From NCBI GenBank assembly GCA_033977485.1, contig CM066992.1:99708140-99772139 (forward strand): DNA of 64,000 bases. Direction: 5' to 3'. The DNA is from Hydrangea macrophylla (lineage: Eukaryota; Streptophyta; Magnoliopsida; Cornales; Hydrangeaceae). Below, piece by piece: positions 11,371-23,300 of the stretch (positions are counted from its first letter, which is position 1; each line of letters starts with the position of its first letter). Both the position numbers and the translations under genes were made by a program. The notes under the pieces are model-generated. The model saw only the letters and a list, made by a program, of their open reading frames with translations. It was not told the DNA's origin and made no database searches.

Positions 11371-11545
11371 AGAGTAATGCTAGAGATATAATTCATTTAT
11401 AAATTGCAATCATCTTTATCTTTGTATCCTAAGTGGCATGTGTGATCTATTAAAATTTAATCAGACCCTACAGTACTACCGTGAAAAAAATAGAGACGAT
11501 TATAAATGAGTTGTGAGAATGAGTTGTAGCATTTGAATTACTCTA
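11371..11545. repeat. Hairpin MITE with AGAGTAATGCTA end
   Basis: AGAGTAATGCTAGAGATATA at the left pairs imperfectly with ...GTAGCATTTGAATTACTCT at the right; internal CATTTATAAATTGCAATC pairs with GATTATAAATGAG. Lies about 280 bp upstream of the mTERF start. Confidence 0.6.
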
Positions 11546-11824
11546 CAAACAAAATGGAGAAGGGAGGAGTTGTAAAATTTGAAAAAAAAGTGTTAGTATT
11601 ACTACATTAACATTAGCAAATTAAAAATCAATATTTGAAAAGAAAAGAAAAGAAAAGAAAAAAATTAAAATATTAAATGATAACTCAATTTAGATTTTAG
11701 ATCCATGGTTGGTTGGCCACTCAAAATACAAATTTTCATTACTCTAGGATGCTCTCTTACTTGATACAAGTAGTGGTGTGTTCATAAATCACAACTTGAT
11801 ATCATTCCAACTGAACTGAAGAAG

Positions 11825-14800
11825 ATGTTGTCTTGTCCACAACACTCTCACTCCCTACTACTAAGAACCAATTTCTCTCTCTACCCTCAAACTCTCCCTA
11901 ATCCCAACCCTCTCTACCTCTCCTCCGCCACCAAACACCACCACCCATTCATCATCTCCTCTTCCTCTGCCGCCAACAACCACCAACAACCCACTCAAAC
12001 TCCTCCGTCCACCACACACAACCAAGAACAAAACCTCCGAAAACACAACGTCAAATCAACCACCGTACTCATCCGCCACCTCTCTTCGCACCAACAAGAC
12101 CCAAACCCTAAACCCCAAAATGTTCAAATTCAAGAACACCCCATACCTGAAGAGGACAAAGCGAAGCTTCTTCAGATGTCGCTTGCTAGAAAACGAACCC
12201 CTCAATTTCCGGGATCAATCTACACACAGTCCCCCAGCGACGTCGATGTGAATTCCTCTCTGCCACCTCTCAGGCGATTGTTCGACGGCGAATCGGAGGA
12301 TGATGAGAAGATGCTAATGAGTGCGATTGATATTAGGCGGAGCGTGACGGTGGAGATTTTCAAGGAAGCGATGAGAAGGGGCAAGTTTGGTATCACTTAT
12401 TATACTAATTTGGTTTCTGGGTTGTCTGATTTTATTGACTTTGTTTTGATTAATGCTGCGTCGATGAAGCAATTGCCTGAATTTTCACAATCTTCATTCA
12501 ATGTTCGTGCCAAGACATTCATAGATAACTCCAATGTTGTTCCACTAGTCAGGTACAAGAGCACACACACAAGAAAAAAATAATAATAAAACACCCTTAT
12601 GTGTATTTTGTTTGTTTTATTTTGGATTAGCATTTGGGTTTGTTCAGTGTCAAGTTTCTGTACTGCATTTTATCTTTCTTACCTATGGCATTGCAACAGA
12701 ATTTATACGCTAATCTCACTTAATGATCAGTATGTCATTGCTCGAAATCAAAACCCATTTACGGATTTTGTTGGTTTAAGGTCATATGAACGTTGGGGTT
12801 GGAACAATTTCAAGTTTTTGTTGGTTTAAGTTCAGATGAACCTTGGATGTTAGATCACTTTCAAGTTTATGTACTGCATTTTATCTTTCTTCTATACGGC
12901 AATGCTATACACTAATCTTACTTTATTATTGATATATGTTAGTGCTTAACAAAACCCGCAAAACGGTACAAGCATTCAAATTTGTCTAATTCTAAACAAT
13001 CTTGGTCCGAATGGTGTGGAAATTAAAAAGAATGGAATAAACACAAGCACTCATTAACTTGGTTTGTGCTTAATAAATTGCATAGGTGGTTGAAGCACAA
13101 TTCACTGTCATATCCTCAAATTGCGAAGCTTATATGCTCGTCGAGAGGAAATCTTGATTCTATAAGAGTTGTTGCTGAATGGTTGAAATCAATCAATGTG
13201 AAGGGAAGATTTATTGGAGTCGTATTAGTAAAAGGAGGCGAATATGTACTTGAGCGCAGTGTTGAAGAGTTGAATGACACTGTTAGTTATCTAGAGAGCA
13301 ATGGAATCCAGAGAGATTGGATGGGTTACGTCGTGAGCCGATGTCCTCAATTGACATCTTACAGCATGGAAGAATTGAAGTCTCGTGTGAAGTTCTACTT
13401 GGATATGGGTATCAATGAAAAGGACTTCGGCACAATGGTTTTTGATTATCCCAAGGTGCTCGGCTACTATTCTTTCGAAGAGATGAACCAAAAGGTAATG
13501 GAGTGTTACAGATTTAGGCCCACCGCGGCGTCCATCACTTTGTATGCATCCCTTTGACAATAGTAGTAACATAAAGGTTCATGAATTTGGTGAGGGAAAA
13601 GAAAAGAAAATATTGAGGGAAATACTTTTTGTTGTTTGGGTAGTAAGGAAAACAAAGAGGAAATTGGAAGGAAAAGAAAATAGAGTTAGAATAAATCGAA
13701 AATTTGGATTTCTTTGAGTTACTCCACTTTCTCTTTTGAGTTCCTTCATAACTTTAAAAGTTTTTAATTTCTAATGTTTTTTAGGCATAGAGAAAATTAC
13801 TAGGGAAATAATTTTCCTTTCCATTTTGTCCTTCTGTAAATTCACAAACCAAACGAAGCCTAATGTGCATTGCTTTTGTGAGATGGTATATTAAACACAC
13901 ATTTTCATCATTCTTTTTGTAAGCAAGAGTGAGAGGCTGCTATTTTTCATCCAGGTTGCTTATCTTAAGGAGTTTGGCCTCAGTAATGAAGAAGTTGGGA
14001 GATTATTAGCATTTAAGCCACAATTGATGGGTTGTAGCATTGAAGAAAGATGGAAACCTCTTGTTAAGTATCTCTACTACCTTGGGATTTCCCGAGATGG
14101 TATGAGGAGAATGCTTACAATTAAACCTATGGTTTTCTGTGTTGATTTGGAGACCATCATTGTTCCAAAGGTACGGTTTTGCTTGGTGTACAGATGTTAA
14201 TGAGATTGGATGTCATTTATTTAGGTAGATATCTGAAAACCCAACTTGCACAGTTTAGCATACATTTGCGGTCAGTTGAAACTTGAGACTCTCCCACTGA
14301 ACTGCTATAGATCTCTTCAACTTTACCTTTTGACTCTTATCCTTTATTTTCTCTTGAATATAAATAATCACTTAACATCTATGAAGCACGGACACGGACA
14401 CACTGACACGGATACGATATGACACCGGCACGTCGACACAAAAAAGTCCTAAATAAATTGCAAGTCGGCACTGCTAAAAAAGTGTATGTGAAGTGTCGTG
14501 TCCATGTGTCGGACACGATATGATACGCGATACATTACCATCTTTGAAGTGTCGGTGCTTCCTAGCTTAACATACCCTAGAAGAATTACTGCCTAGATTT
14601 TTCCTGTTGATATTTGGCACTTTTTTAACGTGAAGGTACAATTTTTGCGGGACATAGGTGTTCAAGAAGCTGCTGTTGGGAATATGCTTGTCAAGTTCCC
14701 TCCATTACTAACATATAGCCTCTACAAGAAAATTCGCCCAGTGGTTTGTTCTTTTCTCTTTTTTTCTTTCCTTGTCTTCGTGGTACAATATTTTCATAGC

Positions 14801-16575
14801 CAAGACTAGAACGGGTAATAAATGTTTGGATATTTGTAGATATCTTTGCCCAAAAAAAAAACAAGAAGATATTGCAGATATTCATACTATCCGTTACATA
14901 AGCTGGTGATTAATACATTTAGCAAAAATCATCCCAATCTGTGGTGGACTATGCATATGCTAATGTCTTAGTGATTTAGCTATATGATGATTCAGATACA
15001 GCAACCCAGGAATTTGATTTGAGCATTTGTAATTGCTGCACCACTAAGGGACATTTGGGCCACGTTTGTTTCGCAGGACTAGGATAGGGGGAGATTGGCC
15101 TAGTAGTCCATTTTAATCGAATGGTCCGGCGTTTGCCATGGCTATGGAGCGCGGGACTACTTGTCCATTTTAAAAGAATAGTCCCCCCATATGGAGGACT
15201 AAGTTATACCATAGGGGAGGTGGTTTTATTAGTCCCGGGACTTTTTTTTAACAAGGACTAATTGTTCAATCCTGCCGCCGCCATCCAAACGTGGCCTTAG
15301 GATCTTGATTGTAACTTCATCTCTCAAATAAAGTCTTCTTATATAAAGTTGTGCGCAGAATGAATGTTGAGAGATTATCTAAAAGGTAAAATTCTCATTT
15401 GCTGAGTTCAATGGATATGGCTTTGATTTTTCCGGCAGGATATTTCATATTAGCTGTTTAGATAGTTTTCTAAACCTAGTAAAAGCCAATGCCTAATATT
15501 AAGTCTTAGACCGACTTATATCTGATTGTCATACAGGTTGTATTCTTGCTGACAAAAGCCGGAGTCGCCCAGAAGGACATTGGGAAGGTGATAGCTTTGG
15601 GACCAGAGCTCTTAGGATGCAGCATAGCTAATAAGTTGGATATTAATGTGAAATACTTTCTGTCACTTGGAATTCCTCTTCGGGTAGTGGGTGAGATGAT
15701 TGCTGATTTTCCAATGCTACTTCGCTATAATATAGATGTCCTTTCGTCCCAAATACCGGTACTTGCGGAGAACTATGGTCCGCCCTTTGAAGGATCTCAT
15801 TGAGTTTCCAAGGTATACAACATCAAATATGGCCTCAATTGCCTATTTTATTGGTTTTCGCTATAAATTTTGTGTCCTTCTGCTTGTTGAATGGTAACCC
15901 AAAGTTTTCACAAAATGGCCTAATGCATGGGATGATAACAGCGTTGAGTGAGTCAGTTATGATGCTCTTATATTAAACACTCTTTTGAGTTTGTAAGTTT
16001 CGCAAATAATGAAGATTTAGAGAAAGAAAAGAAAAAGGAAAGAAAAAACTAGTTCCGTTGTGTTTCCTTCCTCCATGCTTAAAAAAAATTGAAAGTTCAA
16101 AATTCACGACGCAACTGTAAATTGCCGAAATATTGAGGGATTGACTCACAAAGTTCAATTTTTTTTCGCACTAAATTTTCTTTTCTATTTTTCTCATTGT
16201 TTTCCTTGTTGAATACACAAAAAAAAATAATGATAATAAATAAATGTATAAATTATTTGATGTTTTCTGTTCTTTCTGTCACTAAATCCATAGACCAAAC
16301 AGAGCCTTAATAATGTTGACAAATGAATTGTCATATATGCTCCCATATGCTCCTCTCTTCCCTGTGGTACCACAACAAAACTAATACGATAACTTCTTGA
16401 ATTTTGCTGTTCTACCTCTGACCTTGTCAATATTGAAATTATTTACAGGTTTTTCAGCTACTCTCTCAATGATCGAATTATTCCAAGGCATAAGGTCCTT
16501 GTGGAGAACTGGGTAAATTTTAAGCTTCGATACATGTTGGCGAGTTCGGATGAAGAATTTGATCAGAGGGTTTCA
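11825..16575 (+). CDS. MTERF2: Plastid-type mTERF protein, MTERF2/EMB2219-like; frameshifted, 3' end in gap
   Basis: Exons 11825-12552, 13086-13494, 13955-14170, 14636-14743, 15537-15812 and 16449-16575 (cut by Ns). The first ~65 residues are Ser/Pro/His/Asn/Thr-rich, as in chloroplast transit peptides. Tandem ~30-residue mTERF helical repeats follow, with the family's Pro-containing signatures (RCPQL, DYPKVLG, KFPPLL, DFPMLL). Such proteins bind organelle nucleic acids and act in plastid gene expression or intron splicing; the Arabidopsis counterpart is described as embryo-essential. Exon 5 is 276 nt where splice phase needs 275. An extra T in TTT (15742-15744) makes the frame stop at 15803; one base fewer gives continuous homology to the splice site and into exon 6. 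This is either an assembly error or a real null allele. Exon 6 runs into the gap, so the C-terminus is unknown. MITEs sit in introns 2-5. Confidence 0.9.
13573..13862. repeat. MITE (GGCTTTGTTTGGTT class) in mTERF intron 2
   Basis: The right end is ACAAACCAAACGAAGCC; the left half holds a weak complement (TGTTGTTTGGGTAGTAAGG). GGAAAAGAAAA and TTTTCCTTTCC pair across the element. Same class as copies at 15980, 20002, 36380 and 42905. Confidence 0.5.
14379..14565. mobile_element. Non-autonomous hAT-type element in mTERF intron 3
   Basis: Termini CTATGAAGCACGGACAC and (reverse complement of right end) CTAGGAAGCACCGACAC form an inverted repeat. The perfect 8-bp TSD CTTAACAT flanks it at 14371-14378 and 14566-14573, as expected for hAT transposition. 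187 bp, no coding. Confidence 0.85.
15058..15296. mobile_element. MITE in mTERF intron 4 (PIF/Harbinger-like ends)
   Basis: Terminal GGCCACGTTTG and CAAACGTGGCC are perfect inverted repeats. Flanks TTG and TTA resemble a diverged 3-bp TTA target. Internal GGACTA/TAGTCC motifs recur. 239 bp. Confidence 0.7.
15980..16312. repeat. MITE (GGCTCTGTTTGG class) in mTERF intron 5
   Basis: The right end reads CACTAAATCCATAGACCAAACAGAGCC. Internal TTGACTCACAAAGTTCAA is shared, slightly changed, with the copies in the introns of the peptide genes (near 36460 and 42945). The left end is not well defined. Confidence 0.5.
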
Positions 16576-17075
16576 NNNNNNNNNNNNNNNNNNNNNNNNN
16601 NNNNNNNNNNNNNNNNNNNNNNNNNNNNNNNNNNNNNNNNNNNNNNNNNNNNNNNNNNNNNNNNNNNNNNNNNNNNNNNNNNNNNNNNNNNNNNNNNNNN
16701 NNNNNNNNNNNNNNNNNNNNNNNNNNNNNNNNNNNNNNNNNNNNNNNNNNNNNNNNNNNNNNNNNNNNNNNNNNNNNNNNNNNNNNNNNNNNNNNNNNNN
16801 NNNNNNNNNNNNNNNNNNNNNNNNNNNNNNNNNNNNNNNNNNNNNNNNNNNNNNNNNNNNNNNNNNNNNNNNNNNNNNNNNNNNNNNNNNNNNNNNNNNN
16901 NNNNNNNNNNNNNNNNNNNNNNNNNNNNNNNNNNNNNNNNNNNNNNNNNNNNNNNNNNNNNNNNNNNNNNNNNNNNNNNNNNNNNNNNNNNNNNNNNNNN
17001 NNNNNNNNNNNNNNNNNNNNNNNNNNNNNNNNNNNNNNNNNNNNNNNNNNNNNNNNNNNNNNNNNNNNNNNNNNN
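16576..17075. other. Assembly gap, exactly 500 N
   Basis: A placeholder-length run of N. It removes the 3' end and stop codon of the mTERF gene and possibly the 5' flank of the DnaJ gene. True length unknown. Confidence 0.99.
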
Positions 17076-17194
17076 GTGTGTATGTGATTTGGAATGTCTC
17101 TATATGTGCTTATAACCTTGGTAATATTGTCTGTTCCTCTGGGAAGTACGGACGCTTCTAAGAAGGTAAACGTGGTGTTGGCAATCACTTTTCC

Positions 17195-17243
17195 TGCAGT
17201 TGTCGTGTCGGCGTGTGTATTGTGTCGCGTATCCGTGCTTTAT
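17195..17243. repeat. Fragment of the CACGGACAC hAT-MITE class
   Basis: TGTCGTGTCGGCGTGTG and GTGTCGCGTATCCGTGCTTTA resemble the right half of the element at 14379-14565. The remainder may be in the gap. Confidence 0.4.
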
Positions 17244-17382
17244 TGTTAAAATTTTTATTTTAGCATTCTCTTCCAAACTTATTTTGTGTTACAACTTGAA
17301 TGTTCTCTGTATTCATTTGACTGATTCGAGGTTTAATTTTTGTGTTTGTAGACTATTTTTGTAAAATTCTGCTTATAGAACT

Positions 17383-20300
17383 ATGGTGAAGGAGACTGAA
17401 TATTATGATATATTGGGAGTTAAAGTGGATGCCACTCCAGCGGAGATTAAGAAGGCTTACTACATCAAAGTAAGTCACCTATTGTGTTATATAATTATAT
17501 AGTTACTGTTTTTCATCATTTATGCCAACGAAACAAGTCTTCTTATTATCTGGGCAATGATGAGTGCATACTTAGAATATACACGAACTCACATGTGGCA
17601 TGTGTATGTATGTGTTATATAGTTTCGATTGTCCAGTAATCTGTTTAGGCAACATGGTAGCTAACACGTGAGATATGATCGTGTAAGTTTTGGATTTGCT
17701 CTTGCAGTGAATGCTTTCCCAGAGCCGCGATTTCTGTTCTAAATATCTTAACCTAGAGATCGACTTATTTAATGCAAAGAACATCCATGTTTTCTTGTTA
17801 TATTTTGACCATCTTTGGTTCTTGTATTACGTTATAGATTTGATGTTGAGAGGAAAACGTCAAATGATACTGATTAAATGTCTAAATTTTAGGCAAGGAT
17901 AGTTCACCCAGATAAAAATCCTGGAGATCCAAAGGCTGCCGACAACTTTCAGGTAATGTTAAATTTATTAATTTTCTTTTAGCATTGTTAAATTAGTTGA
18001 CAAATGAGGATGTATTATTTTACATATTTCTATCATTTAGTTTGTTTAATTTCTGAAATCCTTAAGATCAACTATTGATTTCCATGTCCTTTGTTTAGAA
18101 AAAAAAGGTAATAGTTAATTTCCACTTGGTCTCAAATTTAGAATGTGTATATATCAGCAATTTATTAGCATTGTATTTTTGTTGGTCTACTTATCCCTTA
18201 TCTTAAATTACCTTATTTATTTATCCAAATGAAGTGTTATCATTCCTTATTTAAGACAAATTGGGGAATATTCTTCTCTACATTCAACTATTTTTTCCTG
18301 TCTGTATTAATGTTTCTGGCCTTGGATCATGAGCCCAGGTTCTTGGGGAGGCTTATCAGGTTCTTAGCGACCCTGAGAAGCGACAAGCATATGACAAGAA
18401 TGGAAAGGCTGGCATACCACAGTAAGTATTTATTAGTTGAAGAAGATACAATGGAGCATATAGCTTGTGATTGAACATACATACATAAAAGCCACCTTTT
18501 TTGGTTATTTGCTCAAGAACATTGCATATGATCGATATACTCGTATAGCTGCCCGTGAAGCTTTCTGTTTTACTTTTAGGGCACGTTTAGTAGGCAGGAA
18601 TGGAATAAGACAGAAATGGAATGGACTCAGGAATGGAATAGCAATAGTCATTACATTCCTCTGTTTGGCTAAGTTTCTAGGAATTAAATGCCAATTATAT
18701 TCCACTTTGGGTTTTAAACAATCAATTAGTGGAATAAAATCATATTTAAGCAAAATATTTTATATTTGTACAAAATATTTATGGTACAAACATTCAGTAT
18801 TATTTATCCAATATTTTAAAATTTTGAATTTTTTAAATATTTTTAAGCCTAAGTAGTTAATATTTAGTTTTTTTATGAAATAATATTACATTTTTAACAA
18901 TTTTAGTCCACCTTATTTTTATTCATCTATTTGCAAAATCTCCTTAAAAATTTAATATGTTTGCTAGTTATAATTAAATTTTTTTTAGTCCAATGTTAAG
19001 TTTAATAAGTATTTTATGATTTTTTTTAGTATGAATAATATATAATCAAAATATTAAATATTTTATAAAAAATTAATATTTAATATATATATTTTAATAT
19101 TTTTAATAGTATTTAATATATACATATTTTTATAAAATATTATTTAAGAAAAAGTTATATATTTTACAATTATAGTCAATCATGTGGGAATGGAATGAGC
19201 ATTCCTTGCATGCCCATTCCTGCTCAAGTAGGAATGACCATTCCAAAAGGAATGCTCATTCCACTGCATTTGGTCACACCAAAGTACCAAACACAGGAAT
19301 AGAATGAACCCAGGAATGACCATTCCATTCCAAGGTGCATTCCTGCCTACCAAACGTGCCCTTAGCGTAATAGAAAATGGCCAGGAAAAGAATAACTCTC
19401 TTTATTATGCTAGGGACTCCATGGTGGACCCTGCTGCTGTATTTGGAATGCTATTTGGGAGCGATTACTTCGAGGATTATGTTGGGCAGCTTGCCTTGGC
19501 TTCTTTGGCATCTGTTGAGATTGAAGAAGACTCGCAGGTTCCTGAAGTCCGGAGGCAAAAAGTTCAGGAGAAGTTTAAGGTATACTATAATTCAAAAGGT
19601 AAATCGTTATATATGCTTCAATCGAACCTCTACTGACTCTAGTTTTATGTCCAGGCATTGCAAAAGGAAAGGGAAGAGAAGCTCATAAGAATTCTTAAAG
19701 ATCGCATTCAACCATTTGTTGAGGGTCGAACTGATGAATTTGTGGATTGGGCAAAATCAGAAGCTCGTCGTCTTTCACAAGCCGGTAAACCTTGGTAGTT
19801 TAGTCCCTTATTGAGATATATATAATATTTGGACAAAAAGGATTTTGTTAATCTAAAAATTTGTCAAGTTAGTAAACCATTTGGAAGCATTTCATGAGAG
19901 CTCAAATGAGTCTCGAATTGGGTTATCCAAGTGAATTGGGTCTGAATCAGGTCAAACTGGTCTAGTTGGCCTGGGAGAATTAGGTTTAAAATATTAATTT
20001 TAGGGCTTTGTTTGGTTCGTTGGTTTAGGGAGGGCACTAAGGAACCACTTTTCTTTGTCTGGTTAATAAGGAAAATGGTGAGGATGTAGAAGGAAAAGAA
20101 AATTTGGTGTAGTGAGTTAAAAACTTTGAGATTTTGAGTCATTTCCCTCCATCTTTTCTTGAGTTTCGACTATATCTGAAATTTTATAATTCCTAATGCT
20201 ATTGAAGCATGGATGAAAATACTGACTACCAAGGACATTAGGGAAATAATTTCCTTCCCCTTTTCTTTTCCTTCTCCAAGTCTGTGAACCAAACAGAAGT

Positions 20301-23300
20301 TTGGTTTTATTTTGCTTTACTCCTATTCTTATTCAGTTGATGTTTCCTTTTTGTTGTAATCATTTTCAGCTTTTGGTGAAGCTATGCTACATACGATCGG
20401 CTACATTTACACAAGAAAAGCTGCAAGAGAAAGTGGAAAGGACAAGCGATATATGAAGGTGCCATTTTTAGCAGAATGGGTAAGAGATAAAGGACACATG
20501 ATTAAATCACAAGTTATGGCAGCTTCAGGTACAACAAAATTGCAATTTGCAATAAATGGTTCTCTTAGTTCTTTGTTGATCTTTGTTCTCTTTCAAGTGA
20601 AGATGGCTATTTAATTTGTTCCCATATTCGCAGGTGCTGTGAACTTGATTCAAATACAAGAGGAGTTGAAGAAGATGAACGAAGGAGAAAACAAAGAAGA
20701 AAACTTAATTAAAGCCATGGAAGATAAGAAAGATGCGATGCTTAATTCCCTTTGGCAGATCAACGTGGTTGATATTGAGTCGACTTTATCGCATGTTTGC
20801 CAAGCAGTGAGTTCCTGTTTTATTTCTTCAGCTTAAAAAGTAGCACATTATGTTGGGATATAAATTTTTTTGGAGATGTACATTCCATCTCTCATGTTGA
20901 TCATGGTCAAATGAATATTTTTTTGCAGGTACTTTTTCTTTAGAAAAAAAAAACACAGAAACTATTAGATCATTTTCTAGTTTAGAGAATCAAGCGCATG
21001 ATCCCTAAAACAGGGTCTTTAATTTGTTGAAAGGAAGGATGATTAAAATTTGAATAACTGGCAATGTTTTAGTGATTATATGTGGATTGGTATATGGCCA
21101 CTAAGATAATTTTTTGGCATCTCTCCTTGGTATGTATATGTTGCCTGGTGATTATACGTGGCTTGGTGTATGGCCAATAAGATATGTATTGATATGCATG
21201 TATCTTATGTTTATCTAGATATATGCATGTATCGCAGCCATGCTATGCATTTACTCTTGGCCACGCAGACAGACTTTTACATGAATACTTCCTGGCTTCC
21301 ATTTTGTGTGATTCGTAATTTATATATGTGGCAGTTTTTAATTCTAATTATGGTAACACAAGATGGATTTTTTTTTTTTGAAATAAGTTATAGTTGATCT
21401 TGTGTTGCTCTTCCACTTCAGGTTCTTAAAGACCCTAGTGTTTCCAAGGATGTTCTTAAGCTGCGGGCTGGAGCAATGAAAAAACTAGGAACAATTTTCC
21501 AAGTAAGTGTTGGTTCATCTTCCATTTAACGTCTAATGATTTAAGGAGTGATCTTGCGTTAAACTTTATCCTAATTGATTGATGTTTTATGAGTATCAGA
21601 CCTTTTGCTTTCACTTGTTTCTTGGTTGCTTATTCATGACCATGATATTGAACTTCGCGTTATTGTCAGTATCTTGTTATATTTTCTGAAAAAGCAGGAA
21701 GAAAATCAGAAGGAAAGATCTTGGAGAGCATCATTTGGGAAACAAATAAACACAGTACAGAGAAAATATAAAGGCAAAAAATTTCTCTGGCAGAAGACAT
21801 GTTGATTTTTCTCTGTATATAAAATATGTAATGTCTTAATATTCCTCAATTTCCAAGTGGTGACTTTCCGATATTTTATACTTTTTAAGCAAGCAGTGTG
21901 TAAATAATTTCATTAAGTTGGCTGAATTCAGGGAGGCAATAAGATCTTTGTTTTTACCATGCTGGTGGAATTTGATGTTCTTTGTGTTGGCCCAAAATAC
22001 AACATAAGAGCGGGGTTTGAATTAGTTGTGCAATTCTATGATTATTTTTTCCAATTAAAAAACTAAGTAAAATGTATATGGAAAGTTCAACTTTTATAAA
22101 ATGCACAAACTAAATAAAGCAAGGGATCGAGAGAATCAAGCACTAGATTTATAGTGCGTCGACACTCCTACCTACTCCATCCCCAAGGCCCCAACTTTAG
22201 ATTTCAATCCTGTAAGATAGACCTCTTCAACGGTTAAGACCAAACCTTCTACACAATCTACTTCACGGGTGTAGATGTAGAATTTTATACATTCAAGCAG
22301 GGTTGAGACCAGAAGTCTCAACCCTATTTATATTAATAATGGAGAAGCATAATTACAATAATACCCTTGGGCAATAATAAAAAAGATAATAAAAGATCTC
22401 TAAACAACTCATAACCACCTAATATACAACTCATATTAGATAGCTAAAAGACAACTAATCCCAGAATATTTCAACAACCTCCCCCCCCCCCCCCCCCCCC
22501 CCCCTAAAGCTGGAGCAAAGATATCTCGCATGCCTAGCTTGCTAAGATAGTAATGATGAGTCCTACTTCCAAGACCTTTGGTGAGGACATCTGCCAATTG
22601 TTCACTAGACTTCACAAATGGGATACAGATCACTCCACTGCTCAATTTCTCCTTGATGAAGTGTCTATCAATTTCAACATGCTTAGTTCGGTCATGTTGT
22701 ACTAGATTATGTGAAATACTGATGGTTACTTTATTATCACAGTACAACCTCATAAAATCCGTAGGCTCAAGTCTAAGATCTCTCAATGGAATCTTTATCC
22801 ATAGTAGTTCGCGAATTCCCTGAGACAGGGCTCGGAATTCAGCTTCAAGCCTTCAACACTTGATGTAGATACCACGGCATGTTTCTTGCTATGCCAGGTG
22901 ACAAGATTTCCTCCAACAAAGGTGCAATATCCTGAGGTAGACCTCCTATCCGTGGCAGAGCCTGCCCGGTCTGCATCTGTATAACCTTCTACCTGAAGAT
23001 GATCATGAATACCAAAGAATAGACCTTTCCCAAGCGCTGACTTTAAATATCTAAGAATTCGAAGAACATCACCATAGTTAGACTCGCAGGGAGCATGCAT
23101 GAATTGACTAACAACGCTTACAGCAAAAGCGATGTCCGGACGAGTATGTGCCAAGTAGATTTACTTGCCAACCAATCTCTGGTATCTCCCCCTGTCAACC
23201 ACTGCTCCATCTGTGTCATCCCCTAGCTTCTGATTAGTTTCCATAGAAGTATCACATGCCTTACTCGCAGGGACCATGCATGAATTGACTAACGCTTACA

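Noticed and set aside
16501..17188. Long frames across the N run
   Set aside because: They exist only because N cannot contain a stop. Only 16449-16575 of the mTERF exon is real.
21605..21805. 66-aa frame in DnaJ intron 8 as terminal exon
   Set aside because: A possible CAG acceptor exists, but the exon at 28981 continues the family sequence exactly (LGTIFQ|GAKA), so it is preferred.
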